Positions 34,364 through 42,931 of a stretch of 60,254 nt of DNA are shown piece after piece; within the stretch, counting starts at the first letter, position 1; each line of letters starts with the position of its first letter. The position numbers and the translations under genes were made by a program. Below the pieces are notes generated by a model that saw only the letters and a list, made by a program, of their open reading frames with translations, was not told the DNA's origin and searched no databases. This DNA is from Mycolicibacterium novocastrense (GTDB taxonomy: Bacteria; Actinomycetota; Actinomycetes; Mycobacteriales; Mycobacteriaceae), in contig NZ_BCTA01000022.1 in assembly GCF_001570485.1 (NCBI RefSeq), forward strand, positions 1 through 60,254. The letters run 5' to 3'.

Positions 34364-35905
34364 GTGACCGCCCCCGCCACCAAAGCGCCGCGCGCGGTCC
34401 CGGTCATCAGCCCAGCGCCGCAGCTGCCTGCCGCGGACTTCGGCCCGGTCGACCGGCTGCAGGGCTGGGTGATGACCGCCGTCATCGCCGCGCTGGCGGC
34501 GGTGACACGGTTCCTCAATCTCGGATCCCCGACCGACGCCGGCACCCCAGTCTTCGACGAGAAGCATTACGCGCCGCAGGCCTGGCAGATGCTGCACAAC
34601 CACGGCGTCGAAGACAACCCGGGCTACGGCCTGGTGGTGCACCCGCCGGTGGGCAAGCAGTTGATCGCGATCGGCGAGGCGCTGTTCGGCTACAACGGGC
34701 TGGGTTGGCGGTTCTCCGGCGCCGTGTGCGGGGTGATCGTCGTGATCCTGGTCGCGCGGATCACCCGACGCATCAGCCGGTCGACGTTGGTCGGTGGTAT
34801 CGCGGGACTGTTGGTGATCGCCGACGGGGTCAGCTTCGTCGCTTCGCGGACCGCGCTGCTCGACGGATTCCTGGTGACGTTCGTGGTCGCCGCGTTCGGG
34901 TGCCTTATCGTCGACCGCGACCAGGTGCGCGAGCGCATGCATATCGCGCTGCTCGAGGGCCGCATCGGCGAGACGGTGTGGGGACCCAGGCTCGGGGTCC
35001 GGTGGTGGCGGTTCGGCGCGGGCGTATTGCTCGGATTGGCCTGCGCCACAAAGTGGTCGGGCGTGTACTTCATCGCGTTCTTCGGCGTCATGACCATGGT
35101 CTTCGACATCCTGGCGCGCCGCCAGTACCGGGTTCCGCGGCCGTGGCTCGGCGCGTTCCGCCGCGACCTGGGGCCGTCGCTGTACGCTCTGGTGCTCATC
35201 CCGTTCGGTGTGTACCTCGCGTCGTACACGCCGTGGTTCGCCTCGGAGACGGCCATCAACCGGCATGAGGTCGGGCAGTCGATCGGCCCGGACAGCGTGT
35301 TGCCGATTCCCGATGCGTTGCGCTCGCTGTGGCATTACACGTATGCCGCGTACCGGTTTCACTCCGGGTTGACCAACGCCGACGGGAACCATCACCCGTG
35401 GGAATCGAAACCGTGGACGTGGCCGATGTCCTTGCGTCCGGTGCTCTACGCGATCGACAACCAGGATGTGCCCGGATGCGGGGCGCAGTCGTGTGTGAAG
35501 GCCGTCATGCTGGTCGGCACGCCCGCGATGTGGTTCTTGGCGGTGCCGGTACTGGGGTGGGCGGTGTGGCGGGCATTCGTCAAGCGCGACTGGCGATATG
35601 CCGTCGCGCTGGTGGGCTACAGCGCGGGCTTTTTGCCGTGGTTCGCCGACATCGACCGCCAGATGTACTTCTTCTACGCAGCGACGATGGCGCCGTTCCT
35701 GGTGATGATGATCGCGTTGATCCTCGGCGACATCCTGCACAAGCCGAACCAGAACGCCGAGCGCCGAACGCTCGGGCTGATCGCGGTGAGTTGTTATGTC
35801 GCACTGGTGTTGACGAACTTCGCGTGGATGTACCCGATCCTGACCGGCATTCCGATATCGCAGAACACCTGGAACATGCAGATCTGGCTGCCGTCCTGGC
35901 GTTGA
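34364..35905 (+). CDS. pmt: Protein O-mannosyltransferase
   Basis: Pmt transfers mannose from polyprenyl-phosphate-mannose to secreted proteins. The 513-residue polytopic membrane protein has the acidic first-loop motif FDEKHYAPQAW and many hydrophobic helices. It matches M. tuberculosis Rv1002c in context (beside rsmI and arcA). The GTG start is seven bases after TACGAT (34351-34356), consistent with leaderless expression. A hairpin repeat begins 15 bases past the stop. Confidence 0.95.
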   Translation: MTAPATKAPRAVPVISPAPQLPAADFGPVDRLQGWVMTAVIAALAAVTRFLNLGSPTDAGTPVFDEKHYAPQAWQMLHNHGVEDNPGYGLVVHPPVGKQLIAIGEALFGYNGLGWRFSGAVCGVIVVILVARITRRISRSTLVGGIAGLLVIADGVSFVASRTALLDGFLVTFVVAAFGCLIVDRDQVRERMHIALLEGRIGETVWGPRLGVRWWRFGAGVLLGLACATKWSGVYFIAFFGVMTMVFDILARRQYRVPRPWLGAFRRDLGPSLYALVLIPFGVYLASYTPWFASETAINRHEVGQSIGPDSVLPIPDALRSLWHYTYAAYRFHSGLTNADGNHHPWESKPWTWPMSLRPVLYAIDNQDVPGCGAQSCVKAVMLVGTPAMWFLAVPVLGWAVWRAFVKRDWRYAVALVGYSAGFLPWFADIDRQMYFFYAATMAPFLVMMIALILGDILHKPNQNAERRTLGLIAVSCYVALVLTNFAWMYPILTGIPISQNTWNMQIWLPSWR

Positions 35906-35919
35906 GGTCGCTGCTGTTC

Positions 35920-35986
35920 ATTCGCGAGACGTACACCAGGGTCGTATGAGCGAGTTATCCACAGCCCTGGTGTACGTCTCGCGAAT
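35920..35986. repeat. Hairpin repeat copy A
   Basis: Perfect 22-bp inverted arms at 35920-35941 and 35965-35986 enclose a 23-base loop. The arm core is TTCGCGAGACGTACACCAGG. The same element occurs at 36864-36930 and 55353-55419; arms are conserved and loops differ. It lies between pmt and the DUF559 gene. It lacks a T-tract and is not a standard terminator. Confidence 0.95.
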
Positions 35987-36027
35987 CGGGGACAGAATTG
36001 TCGGCGCTTCCGGCCAGCATCCGTCGC

Positions 36028-36891
36028 ATGGAAGAAGCATTCGTCGGCGGCGAACTACTCGGCAGGGGTCTGACCCGAGGCCAGTTGCGCTCGCGTTACA
36101 AGCGCGTCAAGCCACGCGTCTACGTGCCCCGCGGTGCGTCACCGTCGGTTGAACTGGCCGCACATGCTGCCTGGCTGTGGACAGATCGTCGCGGCATCGT
36201 GGCCGGGCGTGCTGCGGCTTCACTGCACGGAGCCCAATGGGTAAACCCCGACACACCGATCGACATGATCGGCCCCCGGGAGCGTCCACGGCGTGGAGTG
36301 GTCATCCGAAATGAACGGATCGACTGGGACGAGGTCTGTGCGATCGGCGACCTTGCGGTGACGACGCCAGCACGCACGGCGCTGGATCTGGCTCGACACC
36401 TCAGTCGCGACGTGGCGGTCAGGCATCTCGACGCACTGGCAGCGGCGACCGGCCTGACCGTTGACGACGTAGCACCGCTTCTCGAGCGGTATCGCGGCTG
36501 GCGAGGGATGAAGCGTGCCCGCATCGCACTGGATCTGATGGACGGCGGTGCTCAGTCGCCCAAAGAGACGTGGTTGCGGCTTCTTGTCGTCGACGCAGGG
36601 TATCCCCGGCCGCGTACTCAGATCCGCGTCAGCGACGGCGTCGCTGAGGCGATCCTCGACATGGGTTGGGACGAACCGATGATCGCTTTGGATTACGACG
36701 GTGAACAGCATCAGACGGAGCGGCGCCGATTCGTTCACGACATTGACCGCAACGCGCTCGTGGAGTGTCTCGGTTGGCTGGACATTCACGTGGTCAAGGA
36801 GCACAGCCGCGGGCTCATTTTGCACAGACTGCGGGAGGCCGCCGAGCGTCGCGCGTGGTTTCCGCTCGCGAAACGTACACCAGGGTCGTGA
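36028..36891 (+). CDS. AbiEi-type N-terminal / DUF559 VSR-like nuclease protein
   Basis: The 287-residue protein has an N-terminal winged-helix region like AbiEi antitoxins (GLTRGQLRSRYKRVKPRVYVPRG, about 13-36). A central segment HGAQWVN follows. The C-terminal DUF559 domain resembles very-short-patch-repair endonucleases (VAEAILDMGWDEP, IALDYDGEQHQ and a terminal VECLGWLDIHVV). Acidic residues in LDYDGEQH are the likely active-site cluster. Such proteins are numerous in mycobacteria and their function is unknown. The ATG at 36028 is chosen over a TTG at 35998. The gene sits between two copies of a hairpin repeat, and its last eight codons are part of copy B. Confidence 0.82.
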   Translation: MEEAFVGGELLGRGLTRGQLRSRYKRVKPRVYVPRGASPSVELAAHAAWLWTDRRGIVAGRAAASLHGAQWVNPDTPIDMIGPRERPRRGVVIRNERIDWDEVCAIGDLAVTTPARTALDLARHLSRDVAVRHLDALAAATGLTVDDVAPLLERYRGWRGMKRARIALDLMDGGAQSPKETWLRLLVVDAGYPRPRTQIRVSDGVAEAILDMGWDEPMIALDYDGEQHQTERRRFVHDIDRNALVECLGWLDIHVVKEHSRGLILHRLREAAERRAWFPLAKRTPGS

Positions 36892-36930
36892 TCGCGCGGA
36901 TTCAGCGACCCTGGTGTACGTCTCGCGAAG
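36864..36930. repeat. Hairpin repeat copy B
   Basis: Arms at 36864-36888 and 36906-36930 pair at 22 of 25 positions around a 17-base loop. The left arm encodes the last residues of the DUF559 protein, whose TGA (36889-36891) begins the loop. The right arm retains the consensus CGAGACGTACACCAGG as its complement; the left arm has one core change (GAGA to GAAA). Confidence 0.93.
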
Positions 36931-36958
36931 TACCCGGCCCGAGCGACGGCGCGCGGCG

Positions 36959-38170
36959 CTACAGGGGGTCGCGGCCGGCCGGGCATGACATGCACCGTGG
37001 TCCGCCGCGGCCGGTGCCCAGCTCGGACGCCTGGATCGGCAACACCTCGATACCCGCATCCGCCAACCGCGCATTGGTTTCGACGTTGCGCTCGTAGGCG
37101 ACCACCACACCTGGGGCGAGCGCCAGCGTGTTGTTGCCGTCGTCCCACTGTTCACGCTCGGCCGTCACCGGATCCAACCCCGTGGCGATGACCCGCAACC
37201 GGTCGATACCCATCGCCGTCGCCGCGGCGTCGACGAACGGCACCTCGTCGTCGATGCAGACTCCGCCGTTCCCGTCGCGATGAATCACGAACGCCGACAA
37301 CGAGTCCACGACCGGCGGATACATCACGACCGCGTCGACGTCGACCATCGTGCACACCGTGTCGAGGTGCATCTGCGCTCGCGACTGCGCGATCGGCACG
37401 GCGAGCACGGTATGGGCCAGGTCGTCGTCGAACAAGCTGCGCGCCAACGCTTCCGCGCCGGCCGGTGTGGTCCTCTCCCCCACCCCCACCGCCACGACAC
37501 CCGGCGCGAGCAGCAGCACGTCTCCTCCCTCGACGGGTGCCGACCGCGATTCGTAGGCTCGCCGCACCCCGAGGAACCGCGGGTGATGCGCGTAAATCAC
37601 GTCGGTCAGCGAGGTCTCGCGCACCCTCGCCGGCAGCGCCAGCGACGTGATCGCCACCCTCGGGCCGATCCAGAACGACGAGTCGCGAGTGAACAACAGA
37701 TTCGGGAGCGGATCGATGACGAAGTCGCCTCCGTGATGCATCCGGCGCACCAGCGACAGCTCCGCACCCGAGAGCGGCAACTCGTTGAACGTCATGCCCG
37801 CCATCAGCACGTGGGCCAGCGGTGCGGGCTCCAGCGAGCGAAGATACGCCGAAAGTTCCTGCGCCAGTGGCAGACCCAGCCGCCTCGGATCGACAGCAGC
37901 CGCGATCCCGTGCATCCGCGCCGCGCCGCTGTGCGACAGCGCCTCGGTCAACAGATCGGCGAGCAGCATCACCTCGACGCCCCGGTCGACCAACAGCGCG
38001 GCGAACGCGTCGTGTTCGGCCTGCGCCCTGGCCACCCAGGGCAGTCCGTCGAACAGCAGCGCATCGTTGTTGCGCGGCGTCAAGCGCTGCAACTCGGCCC
38101 CGGGCCGATGCAGGATGGCCGCAGTCAGCCGACCCACCTCGGAGTCGCAGCCCAGCGTCACATCTAGCAC
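36959..38170 (-). CDS. arcA: Arginine deiminase
   Basis: ArcA hydrolyses arginine to citrulline and ammonia. The 403-residue protein contains [21 protein letters not shown] and the C-terminal [11 protein letters not shown] with the nucleophilic Cys. The GTG at 38170 gives [12 protein letters not shown], matching other mycobacterial starts; GTG at 38161 is an alternative. No ornithine carbamoyltransferase or carbamate kinase is adjacent. It diverges from soxR with a 37-bp gap. Confidence 0.95.
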   Translation of the reverse strand: MLDVTLGCDSEVGRLTAAILHRPGAELQRLTPRNNDALLFDGLPWVARAQAEHDAFAALLVDRGVEVMLLADLLTEALSHSGAARMHGIAAAVDPRRLGLPLAQELSAYLRSLEPAPLAHVLMAGMTFNELPLSGAELSLVRRMHHGGDFVIDPLPNLLFTRDSSFWIGPRVAITSLALPARVRETSLTDVIYAHHPRFLGVRRAYESRSAPVEGGDVLLLAPGVVAVGVGERTTPAGAEALARSLFDDDLAHTVLAVPIAQSRAQMHLDTVCTMVDVDAVVMYPPVVDSLSAFVIHRDGNGGVCIDDEVPFVDAAATAMGIDRLRVIATGLDPVTAEREQWDDGNNTLALAPGVVVAYERNVETNARLADAGIEVLPIQASELGTGRGGPRCMSCPAGRDPL

Positions 38171-38187
38171 CGTAACCCGCGACAGCA

Positions 38188-38205
38188 CCTCAACTATGGT
38201 TGATG
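38188..38205. promoter_or_regulatory. Probable SoxR operator
   Basis: CCTCAAC-TATG-GTTGATG is an 18-bp near-palindrome resembling the SoxR box CCTCAAG-N4-CTTGAGG. It lies directly before soxR, just upstream of the ATG at 38208, in the 37-bp divergent gap with arcA. It could therefore control both genes. Confidence 0.6.
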
Positions 38206-38207
38206 TT

Positions 38208-38642
38208 ATGGAGTTGATTTCCGAGCTGACTCCCGGCGAGATGTCGGCTCGCAGCGGTGTCGCCGTTTCGGCGCTGCACTTCTACGAACGCGAAGGCCTG
38301 ATCCACAGCAGACGCACCTCGGGCAACCAGCGGCGCTATGCGCGCGAGACGTTGCGCCGCGTCGCGTTCATCCGGATGTCACAGCGCCTCGGAATCCCCT
38401 TGTCCCGCATACGAGAAGCGCTGACCACCCTGCCCACCGACAGGGTGCCGACGAGTAAGGACTGGGCCAGACTGTCGGCGGGCTGGCGCCAAGACCTCGA
38501 CGACCGCATCCTGCACCTGCAACGCCTGCGCGACAACCTGACCGGCTGCATCGGCTGCGGCTGCCTGAGCCTGAAGACATGCGCACTGACCAATCCCGGA
38601 GACGTGCTCGCCGAACACGGACCCGGCGCAGCACGTCTCTGA
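38208..38642 (+). CDS. soxR: Redox-sensing MerR regulator SoxR
   Basis: The 144-residue MerR protein has helix-turn-helix [18 protein letters not shown] sequence at the N-terminus. The [2Fe-2S] ligands in [12 protein letters not shown] are Cys114, Cys117, Cys119 and Cys125. This spacing (C-x2-C-x-C-x5-C) is the SoxR signature. ATG at 38208 is seven bases after TATGGT, fitting a leaderless start; the ATG at 38196 lies inside the operator. No soxS is expected in actinobacteria. Confidence 0.94.
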   Translation: MELISELTPGEMSARSGVAVSALHFYEREGLIHSRRTSGNQRRYARETLRRVAFIRMSQRLGIPLSRIREALTTLPTDRVPTSKDWARLSAGWRQDLDDRILHLQRLRDNLTGCIGCGCLSLKTCALTNPGDVLAEHGPGAARL

Positions 38643-38646
38643 CAGA

Positions 38647-38662
38647 TCGAACGTCTGTGCGA
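38647..38662. promoter_or_regulatory. LexA/SOS-box-like site upstream of the alkB-like gene
   Basis: TCGAACGTCTGTGCGA matches the mycobacterial SOS pattern TCGAAC-RNR-TGTTYGA except at two positions. It overlaps the -35 region of a TAGAAT promoter (38663-38668), where a repressor would block transcription. Confidence 0.5.
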
Positions 38663-38675
38663 TAGAATCGCGGAC

Positions 38676-39272
38676 ATGGAGCTGGCGCTGCAGAGCTCGC
38701 TGTTCGAGCACGCCGAACGCCGCCATCTCGGCAACGGGGCCTGGATCGACTTTCGCTCCGGGTGGCTGGACGATGCCGACTCACTGTTCGCAGAACTGTC
38801 CGAGGTCGTCCCGTGGCGTGCGGAGCGCCGACCGATGTACGACCGCGTCGTCGACGTCCCCCGCCTTGTCAGCTTCCACAACCTGGTCGACGACCCGCCG
38901 CCGCATCCGCGCCTCAAGCAACTCCGCCGTCGCCTCAACGACGCCTACGCGGGTGAACTCGGCGAACCGTTCACCACGGCGGGGCTGTGCCTGTACCGCG
39001 ACGGCAACGACAGCGTCGCCTGGCACGGGGACACCGTCGGGCGCAGCAGCACCGAAGACACCATGGTCGCGATCATCGGGCTCGGCGCGACCAGGACGTT
39101 CGCGCTGCGGCCTCGCGGTGGCGGCAAGTCGCTACGCCTGCAGCACGCGCACGGCGACCTACTCGTGATGGGCGGGTCGTGTCAGCGCACCTGGGAGCAC
39201 GCCATCCCCAAGACGGCGCGTCCCGTGGGCGTTCGGATCAGCATCCAGTTCCGTCCGCACGACGTGCGCTAA
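38676..39272 (+). CDS. AlkB-like 2-oxoglutarate/Fe(II) dioxygenase
   Basis: The 198-residue protein has WHGDTVGR (the HxD iron ligands), a distal His in RTWEHAIPK, and RISIQFR, whose Arg binds 2-oxoglutarate. The layout matches AlkB homologues that repair alkylated DNA or RNA, as does M. tuberculosis Rv1000c. ATG is seven bases after TAGAAT, fitting leaderless expression. The presumed SOS box is consistent with a repair role. Confidence 0.9.
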   Translation: MELALQSSLFEHAERRHLGNGAWIDFRSGWLDDADSLFAELSEVVPWRAERRPMYDRVVDVPRLVSFHNLVDDPPPHPRLKQLRRRLNDAYAGELGEPFTTAGLCLYRDGNDSVAWHGDTVGRSSTEDTMVAIIGLGATRTFALRPRGGGKSLRLQHAHGDLLVMGGSCQRTWEHAIPKTARPVGVRISIQFRPHDVR

Positions 39273-39931
39273 GCCCTGACCGCGTTCACCGCCGCGACCA
39301 GCAGGTCGCGAGCGCGTTGCGTGTCGACCTTCGCCACCGGCTTGTCGGGCAGCACCAGCGGGTTCGCGGTGACGATCACCAGGAAAGGGCCGAAGCTGGC
39401 GAGATAGTTGTAAAGCTCGCCGGTGCGGGGCTTACCGTCCACCGTCGTCTGGACCACGCGGTGAGTTCCGAGCGTCTGCGCACCCTCGATCTGCGGTGCC
39501 TCGACGACCTCGACGAGCCCGCGCATCGCACCGCCCGCGAACCCGACCCTGCGGCAGTTGTCGGCCGGCGCGTTGACCGACGCGCTTTCCGAGGTTTCGA
39601 CGGCGATCGTGATGAACCGGTTGCCCTCGCCCTCGGCCGTCGTCGCCGCCATGTTGCCCTTGGCGCCCGCCGGAACCATCTGCTGATTGGCGAACGACGC
39701 ACAGTCGGGTGGCTCGAACTTCACGCCCTTGGGCAGTTCCTGGCGCGCCAGCAGTCTCGGGTCGATACCGGTAGGGCCGACGTCGGTCACCTTGAAGTCG
39801 GGTCCGAAGCTCGCCCGCACATCCTTGACACGCCCGATGTCGGCAGCCGACAGATCGTCGTCCGGTTGTCCGGTCGCGCACGCGGTCAGCGCAGCGGCGC
39901 ACACCACCGCGACCAAGGCCCTGTTCGACAT
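39269..39931 (-). CDS. Lipoprotein (DUF5642-like)
   Basis: The 220-residue product has a signal peptide ending in the lipobox LTAC (Cys about 18). The conserved domain has paired cysteines (PPDCASF, NCRRVGF). It resembles the adjacent 39961-40656 product, so the two look like an ancient duplication. Its stop overlaps the AlkB-like stop by four bases. Function unknown. Confidence 0.75.
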   Translation of the reverse strand: MSNRALVAVVCAAALTACATGQPDDDLSAADIGRVKDVRASFGPDFKVTDVGPTGIDPRLLARQELPKGVKFEPPDCASFANQQMVPAGAKGNMAATTAEGEGNRFITIAVETSESASVNAPADNCRRVGFAGGAMRGLVEVVEAPQIEGAQTLGTHRVVQTTVDGKPRTGELYNYLASFGPFLVIVTANPLVLPDKPVAKVDTQRARDLLVAAVNAVRA

Positions 39932-39960
39932 CGCCGCACAATGTACCGGCCAACGACGGC

Positions 39961-40656
39961 TCAGCCCCGTAGCGCGGACACCGTTTCGGTCATCAGATGG
40001 GCGGTGAAATCCGAACCGAGTTGGGGATTGGGCGAACCGGGGTCGGTGACGACGGCGACGAAGGCGACATGGTCACCCAGGTAGGCCGTGACGGTTTCGG
40101 CGTGCGACACCGTTTCGGTGCCACCTTCGACGACGGTTCTGCTCGCCGTCGCCATCGCGATGGTCGGCGCCGCGTCGATGGGCGGGGCGGGTTCGAGCGT
40201 GACGGTCCCCGTGGTGCGTCCGCCCGACATGGTCCAGCGCCCGCATTCGTCGATCACCGTCGGGTCGAGATCCCCGGGCGCGGTCGCGACCACGGCGTAC
40301 ACGATGCCGCCGGGCCCCGACGCGGACCAGCCGTCGGCGCGAGTGGCACCCTCGGCGGGGTCGGCCAGCGCCGCACACCTCGCGGGCTCGGCGGTCCACT
40401 GCGGACCGTATCCCCACGCGGTGACCGGGCCGAGGGGCGCGACGAGGTCGGTCACCTCGTATCCGGCGGGCAGGACGGTGCGCGCCCGATCGATTCTGGC
40501 CGGGTTGACCTGCGGCGGATTCTGGGATGACGACTCGCCGGCCGGCGACGAGCCGGAATCGTTTCCGCATGCCCCGACGCAGATCGTCAGGGCCGTGGCA
40601 GCGGCCGCGACGATGCAACGATCGACGGCCCGTCGGCGATCAACAGGTAGTGACAT
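39961..40656 (-). CDS. Lipoprotein (DUF5642-like)
   Basis: This 231-residue protein has a longer basic N-terminus, a hydrophobic signal and the lipobox VGAC (Cys about 30). A Ser/Pro-rich spacer and a domain with ARCAAL and DECGRW follow. It is homologous in layout to the adjacent lipoprotein, 29 bases away on the same strand. Function unknown. Confidence 0.72.
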   Translation of the reverse strand: MSLPVDRRRAVDRCIVAAAATALTICVGACGNDSGSSPAGESSSQNPPQVNPARIDRARTVLPAGYEVTDLVAPLGPVTAWGYGPQWTAEPARCAALADPAEGATRADGWSASGPGGIVYAVVATAPGDLDPTVIDECGRWTMSGGRTTGTVTLEPAPPIDAAPTIAMATASRTVVEGGTETVSHAETVTAYLGDHVAFVAVVTDPGSPNPQLGSDFTAHLMTETVSALRG

Positions 40657-40680
40657 CGACCCTCATGAATGGAGGCTGTC

Positions 40681-40992
40681 ATGCGTGCTCTTCGGAGTGT
40701 GGCAGCAACAGCAGCGGTGGCGGGCGCCATTGTGGTGCCCGCGGGGGTCGCCGCCGCACAACCGGTGCAACCGGGTGACGCGCCGCGGACGATCGCCGAG
40801 CTCGAGGACCAGGGCTACGACGTCGTCATCGACCGGGTCGGCAGCGGCCCGATCAACGAGTGCATCGTCACCAGCGTGCGCAACCCGCAGGAGGTCACCC
40901 AGACGTTCGCGGTCGGCAAGGGTGAGGACCGGGAGTTCATCACGGTCGTGGTGAGCAGGTCGATCACCGTCTCGCTCAACTGCTCGCGCTGA
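40681..40992 (+). CDS. Small secreted protein
   Basis: The 103-residue precursor has an N-terminal signal with AxA sites near residue 27. The roughly 75-residue mature domain contains two cysteines (ECIV and NCSR) that could form a disulfide. GGAGG precedes the ATG at 40681; an ATG four codons earlier is less well placed. It resembles small exported proteins common in mycobacteria. Function unknown. Confidence 0.75.
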   Translation: MRALRSVAATAAVAGAIVVPAGVAAAQPVQPGDAPRTIAELEDQGYDVVIDRVGSGPINECIVTSVRNPQEVTQTFAVGKGEDREFITVVVSRSITVSLNCSR

Positions 40993-40997
40993 TCCCG

Positions 40998-42743
40998 TCA
41001 GGCGGCGGCACCTTCGGCGTCGGAGTCGCCGCCCGTGTCACCGCCGGCAGGCGGGTCGTCGGGCTCCGCATCCGTCTGGTTTGCACCCGTTCCGGTCCGA
41101 TCCGGCCGGTTCGCGGGTGACGGCCCCAGCCGCACCGGAGAGTCGAAACCGATGGGTCCGCGCAGCTTCGGCAACTTCGGGAGATTCAGCTTGGGCAGCG
41201 CGGGTTTGAGGCCGACCCTCGGCGCCTTGCCGGTGAGGGCGCCGTTCCCGGCCTTCTCGGCGCCCGTAGCGTCGATGCGCTCCTCGACCACCACTTCCTC
41301 GGGTTGCTTCGTGGTTGCCTCGCTGCGGGGCGGTGTCGGGTTGGCGATGACCTGAATAGGCTGCTGTCCCAATGGATCCTGCTCGACCTGACCTCCGGAG
41401 GGCTCGAGCTCACTCGTGGGCGGCAGGTTTTCGACGACGTTCCCCTCGTCCAGGTCGGCGTTTCCTGAACGCGCCCACGACATCGTCCTCGCAGCGGTGT
41501 CTTCTGGTGGATCGGGCAATTCGGGTCCACCGACACCGAAGGGGCTGGTGGTCTCCTCGGTACCCAGCGGGCGGTCGCCGGTGATCTCCTCGATCCCATC
41601 ATCGAGACCGGTCGGGATCGACTGCACCAAGTTGATCGCGGTGCGGATCGGGTTCCGGAACGGAAGCAGGCCCACCTTCGTCGCGACACCCGGGTTCACG
41701 TCGCGGGCATAGGCCCCCTCGATCAGCACCCGCAGCGGTGCATCCAGGGCCGTCAGGATCGGCGAGGGCACGAATGCTTCGAACGGCATCAGGATCGGCA
41801 GCCGTTCGGCCGGATAGAGGTAGTAGTCGGTGTCGCCGTACGAGCCTTGGTAGACGGCGTCGTCGAAGTTCTCGTTCTGCAGATCGCCGTGCAGGTAGTA
41901 GTAACTGGCGAGCGAGTTGGCGATGGCCAACACGTTGGTGAGGCTGGCAGGTGCGTCGCCGCCGAGAAGGTCGTACTGTGCCGCGGCGTCGACGGTCGGC
42001 ATGCACTCCCCACCGCCCTCGCATGAGTTCGTCGGGGTCGCGCCGTAGAACGTGATGCCGATGATCGGGATCGTGAGGCCTTCGGGGCCACGCGCCAGGA
42101 TGCCGCCGTTGGGGCGCATCGGATTGGCCAGCAGGAAGAACGACGTTTCGGGAGCGGGGTCGCCGGGATTCTCGGGCTCTCGAGGATCAGCAATCAGTTC
42201 CCGCTTCACCAGCGAAGCCACCACGGCGCTCTGCGAGTAGCCGAAGATGACGTAATCCTCATAGGCGGACGGGGCGGCGGGTTCGGGCCCCAGCGGGTTC
42301 TCCACGTCGTAACTGGCGTCGTCGTTGTAGACGCAGGACGCGCTCCCGCGAACACAGCCGTTAAGGCTCGTCACGCCTTCGCCGACAGAGTCATCGAAGG
42401 TCTGGCTGCCGAACACCGGGAAGAACGCCGCCGGATAGACGACCGCATAGACGTTGTCGTCGACGCCGTCGATGGGGCCGCCGTCGGCATCGGTGGGCTC
42501 TCCCGCAGCAGGGTTGATGAATCCGTTGACGGCGTTGCTCAGGTATCCGGAGATGTACATGGGGTCATCCGGCGGGGTGGTCAACGGGTGTTCGGTCCCG
42601 CCCATGATCAACGCGCTTGCCGCCAGGTGGACCGCGGTTGCGGTCGTCCATGCCACCGCCACCACGATCGCCGCGAACACCGCCAGGATCATCGCCCCCA
42701 GCGAACGCAACGTCGTCGTCAGTCGAGCACTCTGCCCCCGCAT
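40998..42743 (-). CDS. PE-PPE domain hydrolase
   Basis: The 581-residue protein has an N-terminal hydrophobic segment (about 14-40). A PE-PPE alpha/beta hydrolase domain follows, with nucleophile motif FGYSQSAVVA. It also has SYYYLHG and DTDYYLYPAERLPIL, typical of this family. The PE and PPE helical domains themselves are absent. The last 200 residues are low-complexity and Pro/Glu-rich. These domains hydrolyse esters or modify envelope lipids. Confidence 0.82.
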   Translation of the reverse strand: MRGQSARLTTTLRSLGAMILAVFAAIVVAVAWTTATAVHLAASALIMGGTEHPLTTPPDDPMYISGYLSNAVNGFINPAAGEPTDADGGPIDGVDDNVYAVVYPAAFFPVFGSQTFDDSVGEGVTSLNGCVRGSASCVYNDDASYDVENPLGPEPAAPSAYEDYVIFGYSQSAVVASLVKRELIADPREPENPGDPAPETSFFLLANPMRPNGGILARGPEGLTIPIIGITFYGATPTNSCEGGGECMPTVDAAAQYDLLGGDAPASLTNVLAIANSLASYYYLHGDLQNENFDDAVYQGSYGDTDYYLYPAERLPILMPFEAFVPSPILTALDAPLRVLIEGAYARDVNPGVATKVGLLPFRNPIRTAINLVQSIPTGLDDGIEEITGDRPLGTEETTSPFGVGGPELPDPPEDTAARTMSWARSGNADLDEGNVVENLPPTSELEPSGGQVEQDPLGQQPIQVIANPTPPRSEATTKQPEEVVVEERIDATGAEKAGNGALTGKAPRVGLKPALPKLNLPKLPKLRGPIGFDSPVRLGPSPANRPDRTGTGANQTDAEPDDPPAGGDTGGDSDAEGAAA

Positions 42744-42931
42744 CGCGTCTCCCTCTCACCCCTGGCCGCCGCCCCGCCAAAACCTCGTCCCAGCTAACCA
42801 CGATGAAGCCCCGTAGCAAAATATTGTTCCGAACGGGAACAACTGCGTAACCGCTGTTACGCGCGTTTTCGACTGCAAATGCCGGAGGGCGGCCGTAGGC
42901 TACGGCGCAGACCACACCGATGGAGGAGCAA

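Noticed and set aside
35955..35963. TTATCCACA DnaA-box-like sequence in the loop of hairpin copy A and again at 59394-59402
   Set aside because: Two isolated 9-mers 23 kb apart with no cluster or AT-rich unwinding region are not an origin; one is absent from the other hairpin copies.
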